The notes under the pieces were generated by a model that was given only the letters and a program-made list of their open reading frames with translations, searched no databases and was not told the DNA's origin. A stretch of 64,000 bases of DNA from Mesodorylaimus sp. YZB2_4 (taxonomy: Eukaryota; Nematoda; Enoplea; Dorylaimida; Dorylaimidae). Shown here one piece after another: positions 34,721 through 46,306 of this stretch. A program made the translations under genes and the position numbers. How positions within the stretch are numbered: position 1 is the stretch's first letter; each line of letters starts with the position of its first letter. Where the stretch lies: positions 237,670 through 301,669 of the forward strand of contig JASANH010000966.1 of the NCBI GenBank assembly GCA_030248295.1, read 5' to 3'.

Positions 34721-35556
34721 ATCAGTGGTCAGTTTAGTATTTGATTTGGATTTTAAAGCGTCCTTTCCTCGAGGCGTTCCAGTTTTATGTGGAGACTGGT
34801 GAATTCGATAGCAGATCAAGTCTTTCTTACATGAGTTCCGGCGATGGAAAGACAAATGGGTCAGGAAGCCAGCGAAAGGGCAACCTAACAATGCGTCTAA
34901 GGCTTCGTCCGCTACTTAAAAATTGGATAAAGATGGTTTCTGATTATTTCTAAATTGCTTGAAGTGAAAGCCTCTGTTGATGATACAGTGATTACGAATT
35001 TCGCGAAATATCATCAGAGGTTGAAGTTAAAATGACACAGTAGTTTGTCGACTGCCTAGGCCAAAGTGTGGGAAGTCTGAATTTGTTGTCGAAGTCTAAT
35101 TAATCGTCTATTGTAAAAGAAAAATTGCAATTATGCGTAGTAAAATTCGCCTTGGGGTGTAAAAAAGCGTTGCAATTAAGCGAAGTTGCAAATATCCGAG
35201 GTTGACATGCATGGAAAACATAGGACAAAAAATTGGGGAATGAGAACTTGTTGCAATTATCCGAGGTCGACTGTACCATGCCATACCATATTTTACTCGA
35301 ACCCCAGCACTTACATTCACTTAAACGGGTAGAGACACAATTAAACGAATAAAACGTCAAAAATAAATCAGAAAACGATCTTCGACAAACAAGAACGGAA
35401 CTGAGTAACACTACCTGAAGCAAAGTCACATGGAATTTCATTCAAAAGTTCGATGGTCGAATATAAAAACACTGCTTATTCCAAAAAATGTCTGGGCACA
35501 ATCAGTTCGTGGAGCACACTGCAGTGAATCCGTTATTGCAGGAGCATCGTGCTTAT
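34721..35556. other. Intergenic, nothing recognised
   Basis: Flanks the 3' end of copy C. 34720-34960 may be further LINE-derived sequence. Confidence 0.3.
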
Positions 35557-36677
35557 TCACTGTAAACAACAAGCGTCGCCGCCACCACACGAAAAGTCTG
35601 ACGGCATATAAACGATTACAAAGTTGGAGTACCCCGATAGTGCAGAAGGACAGAAGGATGACACGACTGTCCTGATGGCAGACTTAGTTCACCTGAAACA
35701 AAAGCGGAACCTGAAAACAGGAGAGAAAGTGCAATTATGTGTGTTGATGATCATACCGCAGCACACCCCCGGAGTACCACAAATAATTTCCCTCAATGTA
35801 GTAGGAGCTGCTGTGGTCTTCGTTGTGGTTGTCGCAGTGGTCCTCTTGATCAAGGCCAATCCTGCCAGCCCAGCAAGACCCGCGAGACCTGCCATTCCCG
35901 CTTTTTGGTTTACTTCAGATTTCATGCTTTTCAGTGGACAGAGAGTGGCTATTGTGTGATTCAAGTCACAGGTGTCCACAAATACTTCGCTCCTAGTTGA
36001 ACAAGAAACATCATGCGTTGTCGAGAATCCAAGAAAACAAATCTTTTACACGTCGCGGTGTGCCTGCCGAAAATAAGTGACATCCTTATTTCCATGTACA
36101 GCATTGACATTCTTGAGCTGGTTTTGGCACCTGGGCTGGGAGCTGTCCGCCTGGCCTTGTTCCTTGTGCCTTTTGCTCTCAGTGGCTTTGCAGCACAGGA
36201 AAGCTGGCCTGAAACAGTCACGTGACAAGAACGGAAGCATTGATTTAGAGCAACAGACTTGTGGATATCTTCGCGGTGGTCGTACAATGGATTTATGCCC
36301 CGCACATAAGCATCCGATCCGTGCGAGTCGATGTTGCACGTTTCCAGCCAGTCGCATTTCTGAAACAAATCAAAAGTATGTATACATAACTCGTCAGACG
36401 ATCACTTCTATACCTGCAAGGTTTCAAGTGGGTTTGAGGCCCCGCAGCAGCAACCAGCACTTACCTCAGAACACTATGCAGTATAGTTTACGCAGTCTAT
36501 CGTCACGTCCAGTTTGCCACCGCCATTGTCCTTCCATGTCATCCTCGAAATCGCCTGCCCAGCACGGCAGCTCAATTTCTTGTATTCACGACGCCCGTTC
36601 GCCTCAGCGATTGGAACAGAGGCTATCAGACCCAAGAAGAACAAGGCTATGCGACGGCGGCCGACTGCCTTGAACAT
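35557..36677 (-). pseudogene. GLA-repeat cysteine-rich secreted protein, copy C (stop in exon 1)
   Basis: Close paralog of copy B with the same five exons: 36465-36677, 36259-36359, 36050-36208, 35757-35992 and 35557-35666. Exons 1-3 have the same lengths as B, intron 2 is again 50 bp and nearly identical in sequence, and intron 1 is alignable. Exon 4 has five triplets (the first is Gly-Met-Ala) and a Thr-rich linker. Exon 5 ends CGGGDACC and is diverged. A TAG at 36474-36476 replaces the TTC codon present in B, cutting the protein just before the exon 1 donor. Every splice site and every other exon remains open, so the inactivation is recent, or the codon is an assembly error or polymorphism. 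The exon 5 acceptor (GACAG) is less certain. Confidence 0.75.
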
Positions 36678-36997
36678 TGTCGCGTGATGATTCAGTTACT
36701 AAGTCCTGAAAAAAATTATGCAGAAAACTTTGTAGCCAAATATTGACTGCAATGAGTTCTATAGACTTGAAGATCTGACATGCGCGTGTGCGTCTTTACA
36801 ACTCGCCCGTGACAAGATTTTCCCTATGCCAGATTTCAATACATGTTTCTTGCTTCGAATATGTTACATAAAGTTCTGTCAGAATTTCTACGGTGACTTT
36901 TTTGCTGACATTTAGGTTCGACTTTTATAAAATTCGGGTGGCATTTTATTCTAAAATTCGATCTTATTGTTAGCCAGGAAAGGTTATTTTTTATTTT
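36678..36997. other. Spacer upstream of copy C
   Basis: Short upstream region. Similarity to the copy B upstream region fades within about 50 bp. Confidence 0.3.
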
Positions 36998-37366
36998 TTT
37001 TCGAGCTAAAACCCGTTTTTTGCCTATAACCGGCCAGCAGTCAGACCTTCTAAGCAAGGCTGCGCGGGGACCAGCACACACCACAGCATTCCACTGAGTG
37101 TGTCCACTAGGAGCCCCTCCACACGAGGACACCGATTTCCTCTGACAGGGCCGGTGGGCTGTGAACCAAGTCGGTGTTCGACAGCCGAGCCTGTTTGCTT
37201 GGAGCACTTCGATGGTACTGGTTGAGTCCCCGTCATCGAGGGTTTATGGTTCGGAAACTGATCTCCATATCCGGGGATCGAGCCCCGGCTCAGCCACTCG
37301 CTCCTAAGCAATACGGAGAGACGAATGCTGAACTGCGGTCCGCTGCACCAGCGCGGCTGCAGCGAG
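36998..37366 (-). repeat. SINE family 2 (tRNA-derived), copy 3
   Basis: Matches the other two copies. Minus-strand head GCGCTGGTGCAGCGG (A-box region) and GGGCTCGATCCCCGG (B box). It ends about 50 bp from the exon-1 relic. Confidence 0.75.
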
Positions 37367-37414
37367 AAAAGGTTACCTCGGTACACAGAGGATTCTACAT
37401 AAATGCGAAATTCA

Positions 37415-37501
37415 ATTTCTACGTCTCACGACGACTGGCACAGAAGCTATTGGACCGATGGAAAACAAGGCTATGCGACGGCGGCCTCCTGCCTCGAACA
37501 A
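37415..37501 (-). pseudogene. Exon-1 relic of the GLA-repeat family (copy E)
   Basis: The minus strand aligns with the signal-peptide part of exon 1 of copies B and C: GGRRRIALFSIGPIASVPV against VGRRRIALFFLGLIASVPI. The ATG position holds TTG (37499-37501), and the frame stops soon after the signal peptide. Upstream homology continues to about 37575. No other exon was found nearby; the SINE at 36998-37366 lies where exon 2 would be. Confidence 0.7.
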
Positions 37502-37648
37502 TATCATGTACGAAGACTAGATCGATAATCAAATCCTCGAACAATCAGACCATTGCCACATTGCTTTGGCTACCATAAGTGTAATCCATATTCGCAGTTT
37601 TTTGCATATGTGGATATGTATCAAATGTAAAGCAAAGTACAGACCATT

Positions 37649-37667
37649 GGGGGGGGGGGGGGGGGGG
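37649..37667 (+). repeat. Poly-G run, 19 bases
   Basis: Uninterrupted G run read directly. Confidence 0.95.
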
Positions 37668-39107
37668 AGGGAGGTTACGGTGAAAGGCATTAGGACATTA
37701 CAAAGATCAGTGAGTTATGGCGGATATCGCCCAGCCACTTTAGAAAAAACGTTTTTTGCAATAGTTCCGTGAAAATCGAGTTTGCTGACAAAATCCTTGC
37801 TGCGCCGCTATCACCACGCATAAATGCACCAAATTTACACATAAAAATGGGGGTCAAAAATTGAAGCTTGGTCGTGTACGTTTTCCATGGGCGAAACCTC
37901 ACAGAAAGCCTGTCTTAACGCGTTTGAAACTTTCTAGCATGGGTAGGTACATGCTGTTTTCGTGACCTTGGGCAATAGTGTATTGAACCAGATGTGGTTT
38001 CATATTATCCACACTGGTAGCCTCAATGCACATGAAAAATCGCCGAGCGTCTGTATATATTTGTAGAGCTAGGGTTTCACTAAATCTAAATTTCTCGCAG
38101 TTTTTGGCAAATTTTTCATTGGGGTAAATAAACAGACGCAAATAAAATCATTTAAAAGAGCATTCAATTCTGCGTCAGCTGTTCTAACTTGGAAACTGAG
38201 AGTGACAATCACAATATCGTCCAAATGCGCAGTTTTCCGAATATTTTTTCATAAATCCCGAGGTAGGAGCTAGCTGGACCGACCCCACTGTGCATACCAC
38301 CACAAAGGATCCTACCAAAGTGCCATATAAAATTTAGGTGTAATTTTTATACTCTCGCTCGGGTCGAAAGCCTCAGATACCATGTCTAAAAATGTTTGCT
38401 TTATCTTCCTCGTTATTCCTCGACTCATGTTTGCTTAAAACCAAAATTTTCCGCGAGTATACAACTGAAAATTTGAGTAAAAACCCCAGGTTTTTGGACT
38501 TTGGTAATTGGTGGCAAATCAGCGGTCAAAATGAGAGCACGTCTAGTGCCGAGACCATCAAAGCGGAGGCATTTTAACGCGTACCAGTTCATCAGTCAAC
38601 GCGAAATTCCGAGGGAGCTGTCCCTTTTCTCACTATGCGATAACGAGTATCGTGATGCCTACATGCATACAGTACATAACACATGACATGTGGAGGTGAA
38701 AAATATCAGAAGAGTTTTTTGCACACAGGTTTCTTTTATTAGACTCGCGTGCAAGTACCAAATTTCATCAAGTTTTCTAGATTTATAGCAGAAGATCAGT
38801 TCAGGTCTTCGGCCAATTTTCAGATGAAAACTTTTTTCTTAAAAATGACCCCAAAAGCATGGGGTATACCAAAAATTTCTCAGTATGGCTAAAAGCGCAC
38901 CCGTGCGCCCGGATCTGCCAAACGGACGCACCCCCAATTCTCTGATTCCTAATCGACCACGCGTATAGTAGAATTCAAATTTCAGATATACTCCATCTAA
39001 CTCATTTAGTATCGAACATTCAAAGCCGAGTTTTTGGTTAGAACTAGGTTAGAACTGCCAGATGGACCTACGCTGTCTCTTGAGCAGTAATTTCCAGACG
39101 TTTACGA

Positions 39108-39250
39108 TCTGTTTTATTTCGCCTCATGAACAAGTTTTTGATCATTCGCCTGATGCGAACTCTTCGTGATAGGACCTTCGCAAGACAAGATTTGAGTAAT
39201 AGTTATGAACTAGCTTTGATAATTTCAGAAAGCACCTTCATCGTCAGTGC
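39108..39250 (+). repeat. Dispersed repeat shared with 55810-55960
   Basis: The two segments align over about 145 bp in the same orientation with moderate divergence. Family unknown. Confidence 0.5.
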
Positions 39251-40158
39251 AGCTGTCAGTCATGTGGCCTAAGACAGGGCCAATCTGTTCCGATTGTATG
39301 ACGATGGAGCTCTGGGCAATTAGTCCTGAAGTAATGATACCAAATTGCCTCCACCCAATGGCAGTCCACGATTCCGTTTCGATAAAGATTTATGACAGTT
39401 TGGCCTCTGGGCATACATTTTCTCAGCAAAACACTTTTTGTTAGACAATTTCGCCAATCTCGCCGTCTGGACAAAATGCCTGCAGCGCCGGTGATAATTA
39501 TCTACAATCCATCAGATATATTCCCGCTGTAAAAAGGTGGACCTATCATCAGAAGAGTCGTTAGACGACAAGAATCTTCTGTAAGACATATAATCGCTCG
39601 CCTACGCGAAGCTGAATTTTCTCTACAGATCCGTCAATTTTGAAACGGTGCATGAATAAAACGGTTTAGAAACTTACTAGAAAATGGTTCGCTCCGCTCG
39701 CAATTTTCTAGTTGCTCGCTTCGCTGCGGAAGCTTCTATTCAATGGTGGCTTACTGTACATGTGCGCCACTGTGTCTGCACATTGCAGTGCGTCTTCAAA
39801 AACGCTGACCAAAATCATTCAGGAAAGCAAGCGAAGTATCCAAAAGATAACTGTAAAAGTAACTCATAAACATATCGTTCATATTGGGGCCATTCATAAA
39901 GGATGTCCCCCCGCCCTTAAGAATGGGGACTGGCGCAAAGTGGAAGTCCGATTTTCAACAATTGGCGATGGAAAATATCTACATTTAACAAACAGTAAAT
40001 ATTGGATATATGTAGAATAACCAATATTTAAATATTGATAATTTATTAATCGACTATCAGGTACAAACAGTGATCCAAAGCCGCCTGGTCGGGGTTCAGG
40101 TGACGTAGAATGCAGAGGAAACGCAAATAGGCACCTATCTACAGTAGACAGGAAGACA

Positions 40159-40163
40159 CCATT
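40159..40163 (+). repeat. Target-site duplication of the BEL element, left
   Basis: CCATT, repeated at 48612-48616 directly after the 3' LTR. Confidence 0.85.
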
Positions 40164-40446
40164 TCTCGCGTCTTACGCGAAAGGTCATGAACAGTTCCCA
40201 CGCCTTTCTCTGACTGTATTTCCCTGCTTACGTAGCCTCCCCCAGTCATAACTCACGGCTACTGCATTATTCAATTAGCTCCCCGCTTCCTACGCCAGCT
40301 CAATCACCCAAGAATGCTCGCTTAGTTCACCAATTGCTCACCCGCCTCTTTGTCTCCTCTATCCCTATATGAGGACCGGTTTAATTGGGATTAAAGTGGT
40401 GCAAATAAAGGTGTCTTATTACTCCTTGTGGTTCATCGACGCCACA
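40164..40446 (+). repeat. BEL 5' LTR
   Basis: 283 bp. Ends CGACGCCACA. Differs from the 3' LTR at base 2 (C for G), and at two sites in the TATA-proximal part (GTCTCCTC against GTCTTCTC; TATATGAGG against TATATAAGG), the second of which alters the likely TATA box. An AATAAA lies about 40 bp before the end. Confidence 0.93.
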
Positions 40447-40590
40447 AAATGGTAGCAGAACGTGGTTTCTGACTCCATCGACCCGTTCAACACAGCCGTC
40501 TTCCCATTAGCCCTTTCACCCAAAGCTTCCACCCCCCTTGTGTGGCCTTCTATCAACTCCCGATCCCCTCTCCCCGACCCGTGGTTCGCC

Positions 40591-43017
40591 ATGGCTTCCG
40601 CCCGTGCGATCCGCCCTCTGCGACGAGAACTGAAGAAGACCATGTCGGTGCACCCTGGCGGAACTCCACCAATGACGTCACTCGCCGAACTCGAGGCCCA
40701 CCTGGCAAAAATCCAACCCTATCAGCAAACCCTGCTGATACAAAAATCTTCCTTTATCGAAATGCAAAGACAATACTTGAAGGAGACATGGGCAACTGAG
40801 GCCGACCAACGAGCCGCGGATACCCAGGCCGAAGAGGACGCGGAGCTGATCACAACAGTAGACAAGGTCTTAGCCGAACTGAAATCAACCATCGACATCC
40901 TGACCACCATGCGGAAGGAGGAAAAGGAGAAGGAGAAGGCCCTGGCAGACCGAAATGCTCTTCGGGAAGTCCATCAGGCCGCTGCCCAAATCGCGGGTAC
41001 CGGTCAACGACATGATACTGCGCATACTGCCAGTGTCAAGCTCCCTAAATTGAACTTCCTCACATTCAATGGAGAAGTAGCCGAATGGCAACCCTTTTGG
41101 GACCGATTCAACGTCTCGGTGCATACCAACGACGCCCTCGCAGCAGTTGACAAGTTCAACTACCTGAAGGGACAACTGGTGGGCGAGGCTTCTAAAGCAA
41201 TTTTAGGCCTTGCCATCACAGAGCCGAACTATGCCAAAGCTTTCAGATTCGGCGATTCAGATATGGCGGTTGACGCACACTATTCGGCTCTCCGGGACCT
41301 GGCCCCAGCAACCACCCTGCGAGGTCTCCGTCCAGTCGTGGACAAAATCGAAAGTCACCTCAATTCACTACAGGCCCTTGGAGAGGACACCAACCATCGT
41401 CAATTCTTCACTACAATCCGATCCAAACTTCCTCCCTCCGTTGCCATGCAGTTAGAAAGGGAACGAACCGAGGCAGCGGAGACATGGACAGTCGATCACC
41501 TCCGAGCCAAGCTCCGAGGTCACCTCAAGGTATGCGAGACCGCTTATCACCACAACGAGGAAAAACCAAGGACAACCGCTGCGTCCACGGGATTTCCACC
41601 CAAACCGAAGTTTAAACCATTCCAGATATCGACTGGAACGCTTCTGTCGCACGAGCAGGCGCGCCCACATCCCGGCCAATCCAGAAGGCCAATCCAGAGT
41701 CCATCCAAATTCAGGAGCAACCCTCATCCCGCAAACGCTCAACCCCGCGAGCGTCCCCAGCCATCCAAGACTTGTCCATTTTGCGACAGCGCCGGCCATT
41801 TCGCAGACGAATGTCCCCGAGTCACCGATCTGGGTACTCGGTACCAGCGAGTCCGGTCCAAACGGCTTTGCCACAACTGTTTGGCACCCGACCACCAAAT
41901 CAGCCAATGTCGGAGAACCAAACCCTGTTTCACTTGCAAGAAAGTGAAGGTTCATCATTCCAGCCTTTGCCCAAGCCGGTTCACCCAAGCCCAATCTGTA
42001 CCAGCAGCGCTTTCTCATGACAGCAACCGCACGGATCTAATCCCCGAAACCCATTCCGCATTGGCTTCTGACGAAACTGCACTCATCCAGACGGTCACAA
42101 CGACTGTTTCCAACCCCAGTAACGGACGTTCTGAAACTGTGCAAGGCTTCCTAGATAGTGGTAGCCTCCGCAGTTATATCTCGCAGATCCTGGCAAAGAA
42201 GCTCAATCTGCGGTCCACTGCGACCAGGAAACTCCTCATCTACACGTTCGGATCCGCCCCACCCAAAGAAATGGATGTTAACGAAACGACAATCCACCTG
42301 CACCTCCGGGACGGCAGCACCTTTCCCATGCACTTGACAATCATCCCGGTCATCACTGGTCGCCTCCGGGGAAACGTCCTCAGCCCACAGCTCCTCTCGG
42401 ACTTGAAACCATATTCAGCTTCCCTAGCTGACCCGCTTCCCCAGCGCTCCACGCACCTGGCGGTCGACTTCCTTATCGGAGCCGATTACATGTGGGACCT
42501 CATCACAATGGACAAGCGAGCCATCAACGACAGCATCTACCTTATCAGCTCCAAACTCGGATGGCTTATGTGCGGACGCACCCCCCATGGCACCAAGGAC
42601 GACGCCACCTCAACGGCCACTGCTCTTCCCGCGATCCAATTCAACCCCGAAGGAGGTCCAGATGCAGCCATTCCCGCAGCATTTGACCCCAAATTCCTCT
42701 GGGACCTAGAAACCATAGGAATTAAGGACGTTTCGAATGAGGACAACGACGACGACAAAGTCGCCATGCAATCCTTCCTCCGAACCATCCAATACGTGGA
42801 CGGTCGCTATTTCGTGAAATGGCCCTGGAAGGACCCCGCTGCCACAATCCCCTCCAACTATGGCCTAGCCTTTGGACGCCTGACCAGCATTATCAGACGT
42901 TTCCGTGCGGAACCCCAGGTCTTCCAGCAATACCAGGAGGTGATCGATACCCAATTAGCCAAAGGGATCATCGAGAAGGTCGATAGCCAAGCTCCAGAGG
43001 GACGCCGTATCCACTAA
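40591..43017 (+). CDS. BEL gag, protease and start of reverse transcriptase
   Basis: N-terminal part of the polyprotein, 808 residues from ATG 40591 to a TAA. The frame is open further upstream (from 40462), but without an ATG. A coiled, charged region is followed by a gag domain of the DUF1759 type (LPKLNFLTFNGEVAEWQPFW). Then come three zinc-knuckle segments (CPFCDSAGHFADEC, CHNCLAPDHQISQC, CFTCKKVKVHHSSLC) and a DUF1758 aspartic protease with the LDSG active-site motif near 42154. The linker before reverse transcriptase contains WDLETIGIKD. The TAA at 43015-43017 falls in frame within reverse transcriptase, with the same frame continuing open afterwards, so it is a nonsense change rather than the natural end. 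Confidence 0.88.
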   Translation: MASARAIRPLRRELKKTMSVHPGGTPPMTSLAELEAHLAKIQPYQQTLLIQKSSFIEMQRQYLKETWATEADQRAADTQAEEDAELITTVDKVLAELKSTIDILTTMRKEEKEKEKALADRNALREVHQAAAQIAGTGQRHDTAHTASVKLPKLNFLTFNGEVAEWQPFWDRFNVSVHTNDALAAVDKFNYLKGQLVGEASKAILGLAITEPNYAKAFRFGDSDMAVDAHYSALRDLAPATTLRGLRPVVDKIESHLNSLQALGEDTNHRQFFTTIRSKLPPSVAMQLERERTEAAETWTVDHLRAKLRGHLKVCETAYHHNEEKPRTTAASTGFPPKPKFKPFQISTGTLLSHEQARPHPGQSRRPIQSPSKFRSNPHPANAQPRERPQPSKTCPFCDSAGHFADECPRVTDLGTRYQRVRSKRLCHNCLAPDHQISQCRRTKPCFTCKKVKVHHSSLCPSRFTQAQSVPAALSHDSNRTDLIPETHSALASDETALIQTVTTTVSNPSNGRSETVQGFLDSGSLRSYISQILAKKLNLRSTATRKLLIYTFGSAPPKEMDVNETTIHLHLRDGSTFPMHLTIIPVITGRLRGNVLSPQLLSDLKPYSASLADPLPQRSTHLAVDFLIGADYMWDLITMDKRAINDSIYLISSKLGWLMCGRTPHGTKDDATSTATALPAIQFNPEGGPDAAIPAAFDPKFLWDLETIGIKDVSNEDNDDDKVAMQSFLRTIQYVDGRYFVKWPWKDPAATIPSNYGLAFGRLTSIIRRFRAEPQVFQQYQEVIDTQLAKGIIEKVDSQAPEGRRIH

Positions 43018-46000
43018 ATCCCTCACCACGCGGTCATCACTCCAGGACGCACCACCAAGCTCCGAGTGGTGTACGATGGTTCTGCCAAAGCCAGGAAGGA
43101 TGATAGGAGCCTCAATGAATGCCTGCACCGTGGACCAGTCATTTTGGATGACGTGGTCGCGATTCTCGTTTGCTTCCGGATGCAACCAATTGCCATTATT
43201 GCGGACATCGAAAAGGCCTTCCTCCAGGTAGGCCTCCAAGAAGAGGATCGGGGCGTCACCCGATTTCTCTGGCTGAAGGACTCTAACATCCTATCGACAC
43301 ATGGGAACATTCAAATCTACCGCTTCGCTCGAGTACCATTTGGGATTATTTCCAGTCCCTTCCTCCTCGGTGCCACCATTCAACACCACCTCACGCAGTC
43401 GAAAAGCCCAATGGCAGAAAAGATTATGCAGAATATTTACGTTGACAACTTGATCACTGGCACTGAAACCGAAGAGGCGGCGCTCGAATTCTATAAGCAC
43501 GCGAAATCCCTCTTCCGGTCCGCCTCCATGAACCTCCGAGAACGGCTTTCCAATTCCTCAACCGTGGTAACCCAAATTCCCCTCGAGGACCGTGCCCAGG
43601 GAACGCCGAAGGTCTTGGGCTTGCCCTGGAACCCGCAATTGGACACGCTCTCAATCGCTGTTCCGTCCGAACTTAACACCACCGCCTCGACCACATCAAC
43701 TTCTAAGCGGACAGTGCTCAAGACACTCGCCTCCGTCTTCGACCCCCTCGGTCTAATATGCCCCGCACTCTTATCAGGAAAGGCCTTCCTGCAACGGCTC
43801 TGGCTCGCTAAGCTAGACTGGGACGAACCCCTCTCCTTCGATCAAGAAATTGAATGGCAACAACTCCGAGCAGACCTGCAGCCAATCTCCACTTTTGCTA
43901 TTCCCCGCCACACTGGATTAGGTTCAGTACCCACACAATTCGAATTGCACCTGTTTTGCGACGCCTCTCAATATGCTTACGGGATCTGCATTTACTTGCT
44001 CCGCACCACGGACCAGGCAGCCACGCCTCACCTCATCTTCGCCAAGTCCCGCCTCGCACCCGTGCGGAGCACCCTCACCATACCACGCCTGGAACTATTA
44101 GCAATCCATATTGGCTGCAAGTGCTTACACTTCATCGCAAGATGTCTGCGCCTCCCGATCGAAAACAAGTTCGTGTGGTCCGATTCCCAATGCGCTCTGC
44201 AATGGATCCACTCGGACAAATCCTTACCCGCATTTGTGCACAATCGAGTCAAGGAGATTCGCCTCCACCATCGCTTCACATTCCGGTACCTGCCCTCCGC
44301 AGATAACCCAGCCGATAAGGCCTCCCGCGGAATCCCAGCAGCCTCACTTTACAAGGACCAACAATGGTGGCGCGGCCCTCCCTGGCTAGCGGACCCCACG
44401 AAAGCCACCTGGCCAAACGTTCCATTGATACCCCTCACATCTACAGACGACCACGAACCCGGCTTCCCATCTATGCCAGCTCTGACCAAGGAGATACCAC
44501 ATCCTCCTTCCGGGATTGGGGCAATCATTGATTGCCACCGGTACTCTTCCCTCCCAAGACTTCTGCGAATCACCGCCTTGTGCCTGCGATTCATCCGGTC
44601 ACTCCGAGCAAAGGTCGTCGCTGGACCCCCCACAGCATTAGAAGTCCAACATGCGAAGGAATGTTGGATACGGTCCATCCAGCAGTCCCACTTTCCGGAC
44701 GTCCTCCAAGCCCTCGAAGTCCACAAGCCACACCCATTGGCCACATCCCTCCATCTTTACAAGGACCCCCTGGGACTCCTCCGGTGCAATACGCGCCTCA
44801 CCCTCTCGGCGCTACCGGACGACGCTATTACGCCTATGCTTCTACCCAAGGACTCCCACCTCACTCGACTGATCATTCGGAATTACCACACGAAGCTCTT
44901 CCACGCTGGCATCTCCCACACGCTCGCCCAGGTCCGCATGGAATTTTGGATCCCCTCGGGACGCAGCACCGTCCGAAAGGAGATCCTCTCTTGCCCCACC
45001 TGTAAACGCGTCGATGGAGGACCCTACAAGGCCCCTCTAACCCCATCGCTGCCAGCCCACCGGGTCACTCCTGCAGCTCCGTTTACCCATACTGGCCTAG
45101 ATTATTTGGGACCAGTCCACCACATCCGCCTCAACGCCAAAGCCCCTGCGGATTCCAAGGCCTGGATCTGCCTCTTCACTTGCCTCTCCACGCGGGCTAT
45201 CCACCTTGAATTGGTCCAGGACATGATAGCCGAACAATTTTTGATGAGCTTTCGTCGATTCACATTCCGTCGGGGCATCCCGGCCACTATCACATAGGAT
45301 AACGCCGCCCAATTCAAGCTCACCCAATCCACTCTTGAACGCCGCTGGTCAAAGATACTGCGTCACCCAGACACGGCCAACTGCATGAGTGATCAAGGCA
45401 TCACCTGGCACTTGATCACCGAACGTGCCCCCTGGATGGGTGGTTTTTATGAGCGTCTTGTTCGCCTCGTCAAACAAGCTCTGCGCAAATCCATTGGGAA
45501 GATCTGCCTCACAACCCTCCAGCTCCAGACTGTCCTTACCGAAATCGAGGCCGCCCTTATCATACGTCGGATCGGACTTTTCGAGCGGTCATGCCCTCAC
45601 TCCGGCTCACTTCTTATGCCTCAATCCAAATTTGGGACCACTCATGCTGGATAGCACCATCGAACATTCTCAGGATCCGGACTACGAGCCCCCTAAATCC
45701 ACTCGTGCCTCGCTCTTGCAACTTTGGAAGCGAGGACAACACCATGTCAACGCCTTTTGGAGTGCTTGGTACAAGGATTACCTCCTCGCTCTCCGCGAGA
45801 AATCAATGACCGCGCTCCGCCAGCCTCACTCGACCGCCGCTTCCAGCCCACAGATCGGCAGCATCGTCCAACTCAAAAACGACGGGCCTCGTGGTACCTG
45901 GGCTCTTGCCAAGATCATCCAGCTTCTCCCTAGTGCGGACGGCCATACTCGCTCGGTTCAGCTGCAAACTTCCAATGGCACCCTGCTGACCCGCTCCATC

Positions 46001-46306
46001 ACACATCTATATCCGCTTGAACTCGCGTCTGACGAGGGGCACTCTCTGCCACTCGACTCACTGCAAACGTCTATCGACCCTGAATCTTCGTCCTCAATCG
46101 ACGCAGCTCAACCCCCCAATAAACGGTACTCCCCAGTTCAGGAGCGGCCCCCCCATTCGACGTGCAGCAGCCACAGCTTCCACCCGCATCAAAGCCATGG
46201 CCAAGGCAGAAGGTCCATCTCGCTCGCCCTCACTATCTTCCCGAGCATTCCTCGCCCTATGCCTCCTTGGGTTCCTGTGCTTTATCACCCCTGCGGCTTC
46301 TATTGA
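43018..46306 (+). pseudogene. BEL reverse transcriptase, RNase H and integrase (broken)
   Basis: Continues in the frame of the gag part to a TAG at 45295-45297. Reverse transcriptase shows LRVVYDGSAKA, DIEKAFLQV and the catalytic YVDN near 43438 (the YVDN form is seen in BEL/Pao elements). RNase H follows with LFCDASQYAYG and IPRLELLA. Integrase has an H-H-C-C zinc region (about 44890-45005) and the catalytic core (HTGLDYLGPV). The TAG lies immediately before the second catalytic Asp. A frameshift between about 45555 and 45590 separates the core from the C-terminal DUF5641-type domain (FWSAWYKDYLLALREKS, TWALAKIIQLLP), which ends near 46020. Confidence 0.85.

Larger units (their letters stand above)
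37576..40158. other. Intergenic region with poly-G run and a dispersed repeat
   Basis: Holds a G19 run (37649-37667) and a segment at about 39108-39250 that matches 55810-55960 (TCTGTTTTATTTC, TTTTGATCAT or TTTCGATCAT, TTCGTGATAGG). No supported gene. Confidence 0.4.
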
